This document shows, piece by piece, positions 1-12,067 of a stretch of DNA of 64,000 bases. Within the stretch, counting starts at the first letter, position 1. Each line of letters opens with the position of its first letter. The translations under genes and the position numbers were made by a program. The notes under the pieces were generated by a model. It did not search any database and was not told the DNA's origin. It saw only the letters and a program-made list of their open reading frames with translations. The stretch is from Artocarpus heterophyllus (Eukaryota > Streptophyta > Magnoliopsida > Rosales > Moraceae), in the NCBI GenBank assembly GCA_025403435.1, contig CM046349.1:25419854-25483853 (forward strand), read 5' to 3'.

Positions 1-201
1 AGCTGATAATTAAAAATTACACAAATAGATGTTTCAATTAGTGATTGGTAGACTCTTATTTTATTTTATTTTATTTTTTGATTTGAGGTTCAAACCCTTA
101 AAAAAGATAAATCTTATTATTTCTTTAACGCCTTAAAGGCCAAGACTAGGCCTGTCGTGAGTTTTTTTAACACCTTAAGGGCAAAAGCCTGGGCGGTCAT
201 G
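1..201. other. AT-rich flank of solo LTR
   Basis: No gene is visible. A short (TTATT)n microsatellite lies at about 56-78. The last five bases (197-201, TCATG) are the left target-site duplication of the solo LTR that follows. Confidence 0.6.
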
Positions 202-2393
202 TGTCACGCCCCGCAGTACTGGAGGTGACGTGGCGGATTGTTTAAGACAATTTAATATAGAATTTAATTAAAACACAAGTTAAGTATTTAAATTAATTAA
301 GAAAATGCAGAAATTTTAGAACCTTTTTAAAACAGGCAGTTGCATGATATTTAAACATATAGAATTTCCATAACAATTGATAAGAAAATAATAAAAGATA
401 AAGAAATGAGCATGGGTCCTACTGACCCATATCTTGTGCACACACATAGTATTGACAATATTACATTACATCCACAGTCCAAATAAAGAGGAAGTTAAAA
501 TGTTACATGCCTTGATTTAATAATATAAATGACCTATTAAGTTCTCCTACTGCTCTTGGGTTCTGTCCGTAGAATCTTCTCTGAACCTAAGCGGAAATAC
601 ACCTAGAGGGGGAAAAGTTTAAAAACAAATAAAATGTGAGAGAAAGGCTTAGTAAGACTATATTTTAAGAAATATTAAATTCAAAAGGAAATATCATTAC
701 TCAAGAAATTATTTAAGAGAAAAGTTGAATAAATAAGTTTAAACAAAACCATTCTTACCCAAACAGTTTATTGGTTGATCAGAAATATCATCAATTTCTT
801 TTCTTGGGCAAACCATATGAAAAACACTACTGTAGTGGCCCGGTTGGGTTTCGGGACCTGCCCCCAAGGTCGCACGCTGCACGACCCTATCTCTGTTATG
901 GCATCATGCCCATTTATTCATTTTTATCATTATTCAAAGCCCATTTATCAGGTATTTTTATTTACATTCATTATGAAGTTCATCTCAGTCTACGGTTTAT
1001 AAAGATAACTGATAAAATTCCTTTTTCAATCAACTATTGAAAACATTTTGGTAAAAACCCTTTTTGAAGGCCAAATCATTTGAAACTGGGTTACCAAGAA
1101 AAGGGGTAGAAGTCCTACCTCGATACTCGTGCTGGTGTCCCTCACTGTAATCCCAGTCCGTTATACGTTAGCTTCATGGAACCACAAATGACCCTAGAGA
1201 AAACTACATCTATCAGTATCTAGTTTAAGATATTCTACGTTGCTAATCTAGTTCATGGTGTCCTAGTGTGCTATTTATATCTTTAAAATCATTTCATAAA
1301 GTTGGGATTTCAATAGGGGTTTAAAACAGTGAAAACGGATAAAAAATCACAATTTTCTCCTTGTTCGGTTGGCCTACCAGTCTCCCTAGTTCTGCCGGCC
1401 GAATTATGCAGTTCGGCCTGCCGAAAAACCAATTCCGGTCGGCCAAACCTTTCCAGGTTCGGCCTGCCGGACGGCTGAATCTGACCTACCGATCCTTTGA
1501 ATCCAGCATGCCGAACTGGAAAATTCTAGAATTTTCCAGCCACAGGTTTTGCACGGGTTTTGGGCCTCCCAAACCCCAAATCTTCATTTCAACATGTTTT
1601 TCTCAGTTCTCAGACATGGAAAACAATTATAGATGATAGAAAAACATAATGGAACACTTTTAAACTCATTTAAACAAGATTTGCACTCAAAATCCAAGAA
1701 AATCCAAAAATAGAGAAAAATGGAGAAAAATGAAAAATCTTGATTTGAATCCATTTTTCTTCAAGCAAAGCTTAGAACCTAGTTATTCTAAGTTCCTCTA
1801 ACTTATATCAAAGGTTTTCTAAGTTCAAACAAGCTCAAATTTCAAAATGCAAGAAAAATTAAAATATTGAAAAAGTTTTGAAATTTGAAAACTAACCTCG
1901 AATCAAAGCTTCAAATCACGTTTTCGGTTGTTCAAACATGTTCCCGAGCCTCCAATCCACTAACCTGAAGCTTGGGGATCGATTTGATTCAAAAATTTTT
2001 GGGAGGAATGGGAGAGAAAGAGAGAGGCAGAGGGAAGAGAGAGAGACAAGCGTGAGAGGGAGAGTGAGAGAGAGTGAGTGAGAATGAAGGAGAGAGGGAG
2101 AGTGAGAGATATAAATAGAGAGAAAAAATGGACAGTTTTACTGTGCGAAAACTGTGTGCCTCCTACGGTTTTGTAAAACCAAATATATTTGACATTTGAC
2201 AAATTGTTTTATTCTAAAACTCAAAATAACAATTTAAAGCAATAAGAAATCATTAGAAATCATTAAAATAAGAGAAATAACTTTAAACTTAAAGTTTCAC
2301 CAAATGATCAAATTAAGTTTAAAATATTCAATATAGCACACTAATCCACCATTTTACATTCTAATATCATTTAATAAATTTCGGGGCGTTACA
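202..2393 (-). repeat. Solo LTR, gypsy/chromovirus-like
   Basis: The segment begins TGTCACGCCCC and ends GGGGCGTTACA, giving TG...CA ends. It is flanked by a perfect 5-bp duplication TCATG at 197-201 and 2394-2398. No gag, pol, PBS or polypurine tract is present, so this is a solo LTR left by LTR-LTR recombination. Minus orientation is favoured: read that way it starts TGTAACGCCCC, like the chromovirus LTRs further right, and a TATA-like box (2110-2117) is followed by a CT-rich leader (1990-2105). The interval contains a cluster of TCGGC/GCCGA palindromes. Its open frames are not convincing genes. Confidence 0.85.
1361..1520. repeat. TCGGC-AG-GCCGA palindrome cluster in solo LTR
   Basis: About six imperfect copies of the short palindrome TCGGCCTGCCGA (reverse complement TCGGCAGGCCGA) lie within 160 bases, near 1365, 1392, 1409, 1437, 1458 and 1508. 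The best copy is at about 1410-1421. The same motif clusters in LTRs of unrelated elements later in the window. Confidence 0.75.
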
Positions 2394-2398
2394 TCATG

Positions 2399-4560
2399 TT
2401 ACACGTTTTATGGGCTCGGGAACTCCCTGTAATCGACACCCCTAAAAGTAAATACTTTGTTTCTTTTTTTCCCCCCTCTTTTATGAGTAGAAACATAGAA
2501 TATTTTATTAAGAATAAATTCGCAGAAATAATTGTAAAGGAGATTCGTTGTGAGACGCTGAAATGAAAAGTATTGTCATAAGAAAATGCCATACATGTGT
2601 GTATAGTCTTAATGGTTTTCAGCAATGAAGAAGCCCGAAACTAATAACTATAACAAATATTCAACCAATATAAATAATTATTAAAACGATTTTTATACCG
2701 TGAAATATTACATAATAATTTTATGGTTGGAGACTAACAATTGTTTTTTTTCTTAACGTACATAAATAAACTGTCATTAAATAGAAAATTAGTGACAAAA
2801 AATATATGGCACATATGCACTATACTATATAATAGATTTTTTGCAAAAATTAATACTAAAAAATTCCTATCTCAAATAACAGCAACGACAACGACAACAA
2901 AAACAAGTATTGCTATGAATGCCAAGAGTGGATAAATTACTGTATACATATTTTTTTCTCTACCATTTTTGTGCAAGATCACCAATAAGATTTAATTCCA
3001 TGAACTAGTCACTATAACACAATACATGTCCAATTTTTACTATTTTGCAAAAGATCAATCTCTTCTCTTTCTAAATCTATCTTACATTTAATGAATTTTT
3101 ATTTAAATATTAGAGAGAAAATTCTATTTTTCGTGTAATAAGTAAAAGAGAAAACAAAGTAGAATGTCAAACAAAAACAAAAGAAATGAAATGTTATAAA
3201 CATGTCATCATTATATAAAATTTGATTACTTCATTAGAATGCTCTGTTTTTTAATATGCATTCTGCCGAATAATTTATTGTGTATATTTTATTTTTTAAA
3301 AAGCATTATGTATACTTTGGAAAAAAATCTAGGAAAAAAACCAGAGGAAAAAAAACAAATACACTCACTTAATAATATAATCCAAACTCCTATTGAAGGG
3401 AAAAACATTTTGTCAAATCATTAGAAATATAAATTTCACTTTGATTTTCAATTTTGGGGCAAAATAAATAAAGTAATTAATTTAAAATTACATATATATA
3501 ATTATAAACAAAGTTAATACATACATGCCAATGTTAATTTTGTTTTGATAAATGTAGAAATATCGACTTCGTCACTGGTTTTCAGAGTTGGTCATGAATA
3601 CATACATGCCAAAGTTAATTTTGTTTTTGTAAATGTACCCAAGTAGCTTTGCATATTTCTAAAAAGAACCTTAACTGTCTGATAATAGAATGAGAACTAC
3701 AATCTCTGCGTTTAAATATCACTAGTTGTGGTTGCGTCTTGTGTGTTTCTTTGTTTCTTCTATCAATCTTTCTACAATTGTTTTAATGCCACACAATCAA
3801 TTACTAATATAAAATTGTTTCTTTCTCACACGAAACTCAAAAAAATAAATCATTACAAACTGATCCCTGATGTCTAAACTGCTTCTTCTCATTGATGTGA
3901 GAATTTTTTTCCCTTTCTTTTAGATAAACAAAAGGAAAAAAAAAAAAAGAGGAAAAATGTAACTAAGTAAACTATGAAATAATAATAATAAAAATTTCAT
4001 CTCTATAGTGTTAAAACCCTATTACTCGTAAAATTACCGGTCTCAGTTTAAAATGTAGTTTACTTTTTAGACTAGGACCTATTGTTTTGTTTATAATGAG
4101 ATTTTAAACTTATAAGATTAAATATGATTGCTTTAGTAAAAGACAAACTAACTTTGTTAAAGAGGCTATACATATTAGTTAGAGAAAGAAGTAAAATAAT
4201 AATAATAATAATAAATTTAGTTGGATTGTGTCTTTTATGCATGAAAGATAAAAATTATGTACATGTATTTAGAGCTAGAAAACAAGAAATAATTCACAGA
4301 TTTGTTGAAAAAAAAAAACCTGTGCTTAATGAACTAGTCCATTATCTCTGATTTATTATCATAAGAACATGTCTTGTCATATTTTGCTTTAATGGTTTTC
4401 AGATTTGGTCACAAATATCACTTTTTCACCGCTGCAGATGAATTAGTATCTCTGTGCTTTATTATTATATATATAGGATTATCCATATCATGCATTTTGT
4501 TTTAATGATTTCCGGAGTTCGTCATAAACATCACTTTTGGTCAATAAGCAGACCAGTTAT
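2399..4560. other. AT-rich intergenic DNA, no gene seen
   Basis: No coding homology was recognised. Short local duplications occur: a segment containing 'catgcca(a)(t/a)gttaattttgttttg' recurs at about 3525 and 3603, and a 'tggttttcagagttggtcat'-like segment recurs near 3575, 4392 and 4508. Homopolymer A/T runs and an (AAT)n run (about 4196-4212) are present. The longest open frames (about 60-75 codons) have biased low-complexity composition and look accidental. Confidence 0.5.
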
Positions 4561-4562
4561 AA

Positions 4563-5142
4563 ATGGACAATGTAAGTAGAAATTTAGGAGCATCCATTGA
4601 AGTTGTACCCGATAATGTGGTTGGTCTAGAAATTTTGTCAAGGATGCCTATTCGAATTCATTTTCATTCAGCGTACTAAGCCAAAGACGGAACAACGGCT
4701 AATGACACCAATATAAAAGAGTATTTTTATGATAGAAAACCACATCTGAGGTCAGCTAGAGTAATGGAGGTCAAAAGAAGTTTTAAGTTGCACTAGTTCC
4801 CTTGTCCCGTTGAAACAACTCTAGGATATGGCAAGACTTGACCTGAGAACGCACAGGTACCAGATTGTGAACGGCTGCAAGGGGCTTGTGTGTTTAGAAC
4901 ACAAGGTATCAATCTTTATTAGTAACTCACTACCAGGGAATATATGTGACTGATCATGCAACTGACAACAAATGCAGTTCGAGTTTAGGATAATATATAT
5001 AAGAAATGACTTACAGTGTTGTACGTATCTATAACCAATTGATCAATAACATAGTTGATAGAGTTTTTGTTCAGGTCCAAAAAGTGGAAACAAACATTTG
5101 GAAGGTGATTCAACAACCTTTACCTAAAAGAAATAGAGCTGC
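4563..5142 (+). pseudogene. F-box/FBA-type protein pseudogene (N-terminal part)
   Basis: From the ATG at 4563 the frame gives an F-box-like start, VPDNVVGLEILSRMPIR, matching the usual 'LPDDVVLEILSRLPVRS' pattern with one extra Gly, then stops at about 4677. Further on, another frame reads YQIVNGCKGLVCLEHK followed by VSIFISNSLPGNI (about 4858-4950), which resembles the start of an F-box-associated interaction domain. A third piece, VQKVETNIWKVIQQPLP (about 5076-5130), resembles its beta-propeller repeat. Frameshifts and stops separate the pieces, so this is a decayed copy. F-box proteins are substrate receptors of SCF ubiquitin ligases. Assignment rests on short motif resemblance. Confidence 0.5.
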
Positions 5143-5308
5143 ACCTCAAGAACTTTGACGCCAGAATCCATGCTATGTAGAGGGAAAGGTATATGTCAGA
5201 ACTTTAACACAATATTTGAAAATCAACTAAGAAAAAGAATGAAACCAAGAGATGAGGAACAAAAAGTTATCATCGAGGTTTGGACTTAAATGTATATGTC
5301 CTCGTTGA

Positions 5309-5683
5309 GCTCTCCCACAAGAAAGCTCTTCTTCACCATCAGAGAATTTGATTACACCCTCACACTCACAATGACAAAGAACACTCAAAACTGCATCTAT
5401 AATCAAGAAACACTACTACATAAAATGCTTTAGACGTTTAAGGTGACATCTAAGCTAAAGCAAATAGTATCTTTGGCACATTAGACTACGCCTGATGAAA
5501 GGGGCAACGTCTATATGCATATTAGACAATGCTCTTCAGGCGGCAACATCTAAAGGCCATCATCTATTCTTTCTTTTGAAGTCGTGAAAGCTCTCCCACA
5601 AGAAAGCTCTTCACTATTAGAGAATTCGATTAAACCCTCACAACGGTAGAGAACTCTTAAAACTGAATCTAGAATCAAGAACT
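5309..5683. repeat. ~95-bp direct repeats flanking a CACTACTACA-starting insert
   Basis: Segment 5309-5410 (GCTCTCCCACAAGAAAGCTC...) is repeated with differences at 5590-5681. The 180-base spacer (5411-5589) begins CACTACTACA, the same ten bases that end the large CACTA element at 27042 when read on the minus strand. It carries short subterminal-like repeats around 'agacgt' and 'aacgtcta'. It may be a truncated or non-autonomous CACTA end. No matching right terminus was found. Confidence 0.45.
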
Positions 5684-6029
5684 AATAGAGAAGATCTTAG
5701 TGTGAATCCTAGAGAAAATATCCAGAGGTAAAACGACTATGTTTGTCATGATTTTGTTATAACCCAAACACTCTTCTTTCTTTCCTCTCTCTCAACAACA
5801 ATCTTGATTCTCTCGTAGTTTTTGTGTCTCGATCCCCTGAATAAAATGAAATACCAAATGAGAATAATCCTTAATCCAACTCTGATTTACGCGTATCAGA
5901 ATTACAAAAGATATCAAGTCGGCTAAAGAAGTAGTCCATGTGTAACAATCTAGCTTGAAGTCTCTTCTCCAAACGCCGTATTTTAACTCTTCCGGTAACA
6001 AACAACGTAATAACTCCTCTCAAATGTGT

Positions 6030-6237
6030 AATCTATCCTCTACATATTGTCGTTTAATGGAATTACACTCATGGTACATTGGTTAGTTTCTAAGACAACA
6101 GAAGTTGGACTTCATTCGAGTTTATTCTTATGTTTCTACATAGAAGAGACAAGATTCTGCTTTGTTTTGAGACTATCTTTCAGCTTGAGCCAAAGTGCTC
6201 GTAAACCCCAAATTGGGGTTCTCAATTAGAAGCTATG
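6030..6237 (+). pseudogene. Possible displaced C-terminal F-box/FBA fragment
   Basis: The frame from 6047 reads FNGITLMVHWLVSKTTEVG followed by a stretch ending EETRF. This resembles the 'NGALHWLVS...FDLEEEKF' segment of F-box-associated domains. It lies 0.9 kb downstream of the F-box pseudogene on the same strand. The pair could be one gene broken up by the repeats between them. The resemblance is short and the call is tentative. Confidence 0.3.
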
Positions 6238-6371
6238 TGTTTACATTAACCAACACAATGGTTTTAGTGCTGTCTATATACTATAAACATGATATATCTT
6301 GGTTCCTTAGTTTATTGCCTTGCTGATTGGTATACACTTCAATAAATTCGAAATTATACGACCTTTATTTA

Positions 6372-6540
6372 ATGACCGTTTTTCAAAAACAGTTGTGATA
6401 AGGAAAAAACGTAGGGATTTATGCCCGCGAAGACAAAAATCATCATGGTATGGAAGGGATCTACCACTACTATTTTCTAAAAAACCGTTGTGGTATGTTT
6501 AGCTTGCCACGACGGTTTTTTAGAAAACCGTCGTGGTAGA
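6372..6540. repeat. CACTA left subterminal palindromic repeats
   Basis: Several copies of a ~30-base inverted motif occur. The best runs from about 6510 to 6538 as CCACGACGGTTTT, a short centre, then AAAACCGTCGTGG. Degenerate copies are near 6373 and 6455. In En/Spm elements such subterminal repeats bind the element's TNP1/TnpA protein. Confidence 0.75.
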
Positions 6541-6671
6541 ATCTGCTATTCCTAGCTCAACAATCAGACACAAATCAAAAAGTCACCTCTCAAATACGAA
6601 CACAGAGCCTTCCGAAACTGCTGCCGCCGTCCCTCTCCACCTTCACTCTCCTTAATCTCCTTCCTAATTGT

Positions 6672-6938
6672 AAGTTTTAATTAGAAATTGATAAATTGTT
6701 GTTGATTTTGTTGTGTAATTCGAATTATTGATAAATTGTTGTTGATTTTATTGTTTAATCCGTGTTTATTGTATTGTGGATCATAGGTATGATTTATTTG
6801 TTTTATGATAGGTATGTGTAATTTGTTTAATGATGGGTGAATTTTTTGTACATGTTTTATGATTAGAATGGTAGGTATGTATATAATTTGTGAATTTAAT
6901 TTGAAATTGAACATTTGCTATTTATTATTTCGATTTAG
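6672..6938 (+). other. Putative 5'-UTR intron of CACTA transposase
   Basis: A CT-rich leader (6600-6670) ends at a GTAAGTT donor (6671-6677). An acceptor (tcgatttag) ends just before the transposase ATG at 6949. Inside is a duplicated block built on attgataaattgttgttgat (about 6686-6760). Splicing is inferred from the signals alone. Confidence 0.4.
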
Positions 6939-6948
6939 GACTTGCGAA

Positions 6949-9900
6949 ATGGATAGGAAATGGACGTGGGATTTTCGATTGTCTAGAGAATATGTGAATA
7001 GTGTGGAAGAGTTATTGGATTTTTCCAAAAGTCATGCCAGTGTTGATAAAATTCGGTGTCTTTGTGTTCAATGTGGAAACTATAGATTGCATCCAATTCC
7101 AGTTATTAGAGGACATTTATTTCAAAATGGAGTTATAAGTAGCTATCAAACGTAGCATTTTCATGGCGACTCTAATTTCAATCCAACTATAGTAAGTAAA
7201 GAGAAGGAAGCTATTGTAGAGGATAATATCGATGATCATGACAATATGGTTGACATGGTCAATGATTTGGAAGAACACTTCTTGCACCGTCCGGATTTAT
7301 TTGAGGCAATGATGAATGATACCGAGACACCTGTGTATGAGGGGTGTACCAATTTCACCAAATTGTCTACTTTAGTTGGATTATGGAATTTGAAAGCGTC
7401 GGGTGGGTGGTCAAATTCTAGTTTCACAAAGCTTTTTGAATTTTTAGGACTGCTTCTACTAGAGGATAATAAATTACCAACTAGTATGTATGAGGCTAAA
7501 AAGACTTTGAGCACTTTGGGAATAGAGTATGAGAAAATTTATGCTTGTGAAAATGATTGTGTTTTTTATAGGAATAAGTATAAGGACAAGAATTATTGTC
7601 CGGTTTGTCAACAAGCAAGGTGGAAGAAAGGAAAGGAGCCAAAAGATAGTAAGACTAGAGTGCCAAAGAAAGTGTTATGGTACATTCCTACCGGTACCAT
7701 GTTTAAGGCATTTATTCGAAAACCTAGAACATGCCAAGAATTTGACATGGCATTATGACAAACGGGTCAACAATGTTATGCTTAGACACCCAGGCGGATT
7801 CACCACAATGGAATACTTTTGAAGCCGATCATCCTGACTTTAGTGTTGATCTAAGAAATATACATTTTGCTTTGTCGACGGATAGAATGAACCCACATGG
7901 CAACATGAGTAGTAGGCATAGCACTTGGCCCATAATACTTGTTGACTACAATCTCCCTCCAAGGATGTGCATAAAGCGAAAGTTTCTAATGTTGTTTTTA
8001 TTGATTTTGGGTCCTCAACAACCAGGCAATGACATTGATGTATACTTGGCATTGTTATTCGATGACCTAAAAAACTTGTGGGAAAATGGAGTCGATGTTA
8101 GATATGCTTATCGAAAGGAGACGTTCATACTTTGTGTAATGTTAATATAGACAATTAATGACTTCCCTATATATGGCAATTTATATGGTTATTTGGTGAA
8201 GAGTTCTATTGGTTATCCTATTTGATTGACGAAAACGTCTCATAAACAGGTTGAATAACGGTAAGAAAACTATTTTTCTTGGTCATAGAAGATGGTTGCC
8301 AAGAGATCATCGTTACCTGCAAGCCAAAGAAAGCCTTTGATGGCAACAACGAAGAAAAAGACCCTCCTCGTCCTTTGACGGGTGAACAAATATTTGAAAT
8401 GGTAAAAGATATAAGAGTGGTATTCGAGAAGAGAAAGCGAAGGTAAAGACGAGCTGTCGATTGATGGACCATGGACAAAAAGATCAATCTTTTTTGATCT
8501 TCCATACTGGAAGAAACTTTTTTTTGGTCATTGCTTGGACATTATGCATAGAAAAATGTTTGTGAATCCATAGTTGACACATTGCTTGACATTCTGGGCA
8601 AGACTAAGGATGGTGAACAAGCTCGGTTGGATCTCATGGAAATGGAGATTAAGCCTAAATTGTTTCCCGAGAAAAGAGAAAATCATACTTACTTACCTCT
8701 GGCGAAGCACATGTTATCAAGAGCAAAAAAGAGAAAGCTTTGTGAATGGCTTGCTTCATTGAAAGTACCGGACGAGTATTCTTCAAACTTTAAAAAGTTG
8801 GTGTCGGTGAAGGATTTGAAACTTATTTGCATAAAAACACACAATTGTCATGTGTTGATATTACAATTACTACACTTGCCTGCAATTACCAAGTTGTGCT
8901 TGTTCTTCAATTCAATATGCTCCAAGGCAATTAATCCACTTATGCTAGATTCACTACAATTGGAGTTGGTGCAAACCTTATGTATGCTTGAGAAGTATTT
9001 TCCACTAGCATTTTTTGATATCATGATTCATCTAACGGTGCACTTAGTACATGAAGTTAAGTTATGTGAACTGGTGTATTTGAGATGGATGTACCCATTT
9101 GAAAGATATATGAAGGTTTTGAAGGGCTATGTGAAAAACCAAAATAGGCTGGAGGGATGTATTGTAGAAAGTTACATAGCTGAGGAATCAGTTGAATTTT
9201 GCTCCGAGTACTTGTCTAATGCGGAGGCAATTAGGGTGCCAAAGACTATAAACATTGAGGCTAGGGGACTATCTACTAACAATCCTTTTTCAGTAAATCG
9301 AGAGGAGTGGGAGCAAGCTTGTCTTTATGTCTTGCATAATGCTAATGAAGTGGAGCCTTTCATTGAGGTGCACATGAATGAATTAAAAAAAAACAAACCC
9401 AAAAAGAGCAAGAAATGAGAAGTAATTGCAAGATGAACACAATCAGACCTTTCAGCTATGGATTAGAGCACACATCTATGGTAAGTGCTCCACATCACAA
9501 GATAGAGGCATGTCACAAGAGTTGAAGAACCTAGCTAGAGGACCATTCTCAGTAGTTATAAGGTAAACGTCATATTCCATAAATGGTTACACTTTCTACA
9601 CTCGCGAAAGAGATGTGAAGCATCCTGTCCAAAATAGCAGTGTGACTCTTCGTGCCGAGGCTACGCATATTGCCTCCGCCAAGACAAGAATCCGGTATAT
9701 GGGACCATGAACTACTTTGGTTTCATTGAAGATATTTAGGAACTTGATTATGGGGGATTGCGCACAGCACTTTTTGAGTGCAAGTGGGCCGACAATAACT
9801 ATGTTAAGAACGATAATGATGGCATCACGGTGGTGGACTTGAAGATTGGGATACAAGAATGATCCATTCATTATGGCATCACAAGCAAGCAATCCAAGTT

Positions 9901-10142
9901 TTTATACTACGGATCCCCAAGACATGGAATTGTCTCTAGTCGTCCTGATGAAGCCAAGAGTAGTTATCAACGGTGAAGAAGTTGTCGAGGATTGCACGGA
10001 CATCCCTTCACTTACAAATGGATTGCCACTAGTTGAAGAGATAGATGATTTTGAAGATGATGTTTCGCACTTGCTATGTGAAGATGTGGAATGGATATGT
10101 AGAGAGGAACCAATGAAAGAAAAGAGAAAAAATGTTAATTTA

Positions 10143-10174
<32 letters not shown>

Positions 10175-10190
10175 TGCCTTATTTAATTAG
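6949..10190 (+). pseudogene. TNP2-type CACTA transposase pseudogene
   Basis: The product would cut and join the ends of the CACTA element. It starts MDRKWTWDF with a transposase-associated domain (CVQCGN zinc-like motif, about 6949-7155). The Transposase_21 region follows: FYEAKK-type MYEAKKTLSTLG..YEKI, ACENDC, CPVCQQARWKK (about 7440-7640), then PDFSVDLRN...NPHGNMSSRHSTWP (7800-8060). A heavily damaged section follows (8150-8580) that still reads DLPYWKKLFFGHCLDIMH in pieces. The DUF4218 part is open at 8582-9418 (LRWMYPFERYMKVLKGYV, GCIVESYIAEESVEFC). A DUF4216 remnant (GYKNDPFIMASQASNPSFYTT...) is at about 9846-10120. There is an in-frame stop near 7153 (after YQT) and several stops and frameshifts, so it cannot encode a full protein. 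The end past ~10135 runs into an (AT)n repeat. Confidence 0.85.
10147..10174. repeat. (AT)n microsatellite
   Basis: An uninterrupted AT dinucleotide run lies just after the transposase coding region. Confidence 0.9.
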
Positions 10191-10339
10191 TTTTTCACTT
10201 TTTTTAGCAGTTTTGGATATCTATTTATAGCTATATTTGTGATGAAAACAGGAAAAAGTAAACATTTTGGGCCATTGGATGCTTAATTCACGAGCTGGGC
10301 ACCCAGTGCAGAAGAGAAAAACATATATACGTAGTAATT

Positions 10340-10600
10340 TTGACCATTTTTTTACAATAGTTTTTTGAAGAAATCGTTGTAAACAAAAAATATTCCACGA
10401 TAGTTTCTACGGAAATCGTTGTGAAAAAATAATGCAAAACACAAACCTTACATGACAGTTTCCAAGGAAACCATCGTGTAAGGTAAGCTTACACAATGGT
10501 TTCCTTGAAAACCATTTGTATGGTTTTTAAGGAAACCGTCGTGTAAGATGAGACCTTACACGATGGTTTTTTAAAAAACTGTAGTGTAAGGTACATTTAG
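10340..10600. repeat. Internal CACTA palindromic repeat cluster
   Basis: At least six copies of a ~30-base palindrome occur between the two CACTA genes. Examples are ACGATAGTTTC...GAAATCGTTGT near 10390 and TTACACGATGG...AACTGTAGTGTAA near 10555. They resemble the subterminal repeats but have a different core (TTACACGA arms). They may mark an older nested CACTA end or an internal regulatory array. Confidence 0.6.
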
Positions 10601-10648
10601 CCCTTTACATTTTTTGAAAATCACACGCTATGATATTCAAACTTTGAT

Positions 10649-10890
10649 CCTCTCTCTCTAAAACCTCTCACTCTCTCTCTCTCCCGCCATCGCTTTGCCA
10701 TCGATAAGTCTCCCACCCCCACTCTCTCTCCTCTTCCCCCTCCCCTCTCTCTCCCCTCCCCCCCACCCATCCCCTTCCCCCTCTCCTTTCTCTCTCCTCT
10801 TCCCCCTCCCCTCTCTCTCTCCTTTTTCCCCTTCCCCCAGCCCCAGCCCTTGCCCCTACCCCGCCCACCCCTTCCCCTTCCCCATCCCCA
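10649..10890. repeat. CT/CCCC-rich low-complexity tract
   Basis: The plus strand is almost pure pyrimidine (CTCTCTCC, CCCCTCCC, CCCCTTCCCC). Long open frames on either strand (Ser/Pro-rich or Gly/Arg/Glu-rich) follow from this composition and are not genes. It could act as a leader or promoter for the second CACTA gene, which starts 0.5 kb downstream. Confidence 0.8.
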
Positions 10891-10929
10891 AATTTTATTT
10901 ATTTTTTTAATTGTGACATTGTAAAATCC

Positions 10930-11330
10930 CTTCATTATGTGAATATGTGAAATTTAAGCAGTATGTGTAAAATGTTAATATGTGTATTAATTTGTGAAAT
11001 TATATGAATATGTGAAATTGTATAATTGAAATTGTAAATTTTCATAATTAAAATTGTGAAATTGTGAATATGATAAGATGTAAAATTGTGATATTATTTA
11101 ATTGTAAATTATGTGAATATGTGAAATTTAAGCAATATGTGTAAAATGTTAATATGTGTATTAATTTGTGAAATTATTTGAATATGTGAAATTGGGTAAT
11201 TGAAATTGTAAAATTGTGAATATGCTAATTGAAATTGTGAATATGTCAACATATAAAATTGTGATATTATTTAATTGTAAATTATGTGAAATTGTTTGAA
11301 TATGTGATTTTTTATGGTAAGATTGTAATT
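10930..11330. repeat. AT-rich minisatellite-like tandem repeats
   Basis: Variants of 'aatatgtgaaattgt' and 'ttgaaattgtaaa' repeat many times. A ~175-base block (about 10934-11100) is repeated at about 11110-11290. No coding content was seen. Confidence 0.7.
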
Positions 11331-11378
11331 TAATATTAGTATGTGTGTGTTAGTTTTTGCTTACTTTAAGCAGGCAAA

Positions 11379-11758
11379 ATGTCTCGCGAAATCGATAGTG
11401 ACCAGTGTGAGGAGAAATACGAAGAGTGCACTCCATCTTCCTCTCAATATAGCAAGGGGAAACAAGGTAGTAAGCCACATAAGCGAACCGAATTCGATCC
11501 CAAAGTAGGCTTTGAGTGAAGAGCTACTTTGATGAAAAAGGTTCATCAGATGAAAAAGAAAGGTTTAAGAATAGAAGTGACCTTTGATTCAAAATGCCAA
11601 CCGGAAAGCGCACCCAGCCATGAAGTTGGATTAGAGTTCTTAGTTGGGAACATGTTCCTATATGGATTAAAGATTGGAGGTCTAAGGATTTGGAACAAAT
11701 AAAAGATGTGATTTGGAGAGAGATTTAAGAAGCTTTCACAGTCGAGGATTGGTATAGG
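11379..11758 (+). pseudogene. CACTA second gene (TNP1-like), 5' part
   Basis: After a splice-acceptor-like TTTAAGCAG the frame starts MSREIDSDQCEEKYEE at 11379 and reads to FDPKVGFE before a stop (about 11518). Other frames continue with VTFDSKCQPESAPSHEVG and NMFLYGLKIGGLRIWNK, then VIWREI-like sequence typical of the conserved N-terminal part of plant En/Spm second-gene proteins. The gene is cut at 11763 by the gypsy array and resumes at 24305. It probably encoded a DNA-binding or accessory transposition protein. It is broken by stops and the insertion. Confidence 0.55.
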
Positions 11759-11763
11759 AAAAA

Positions 11764-12067
11764 TGTAACGCCCCCCTTACGGACGTCACAGATGTCGTTA
11801 CATTCATACATAACATGCATACTTATTTAATCATTTAATTAAACATTAAGTACAAAATTTATATGATACTTTAATTGTAAACTTAGTTAAGGAAAACATA
11901 ACCAGGATCCATACGTTCAATTTTTTTTACAACATTCACTAATTTAATCCATAATTTAAACTCACTTTACTTTTGATCATAAACTTGTTTAAATAAGATA
12001 AATATACCAAATTACTAAATCATACTCATGAAAATATCAAATCACTTAAAAGCTACTTGCTCCCACA
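11764..12067 (-). repeat. Truncated LTR of the gypsy array (left)
   Basis: It matches the first ~304 bases of the full LTRs at 13555 and 21372 (TGTAACGCCCC...). It stops exactly where the palindrome cluster begins in the intact copies. The next bases are gag sequence equivalent to 19887 onward, with CA shared at the joint. Confidence 0.85.

Noticed and set aside
1960..2202. Ser/Leu-rich minus-strand open frame
   Set aside because: It is the CT-rich leader of a solo LTR, with no domain and biased composition.
7755..9892. Separate genes for the several open frames here
   Set aside because: They are consecutive pieces of one damaged TNP2 transposase, or shadows on the opposite strand.
10621..10935. 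Gly/Arg-rich and Ser/Pro-rich long open frames
   Set aside because: Both come from a CT-rich low-complexity tract open in several frames on both strands.
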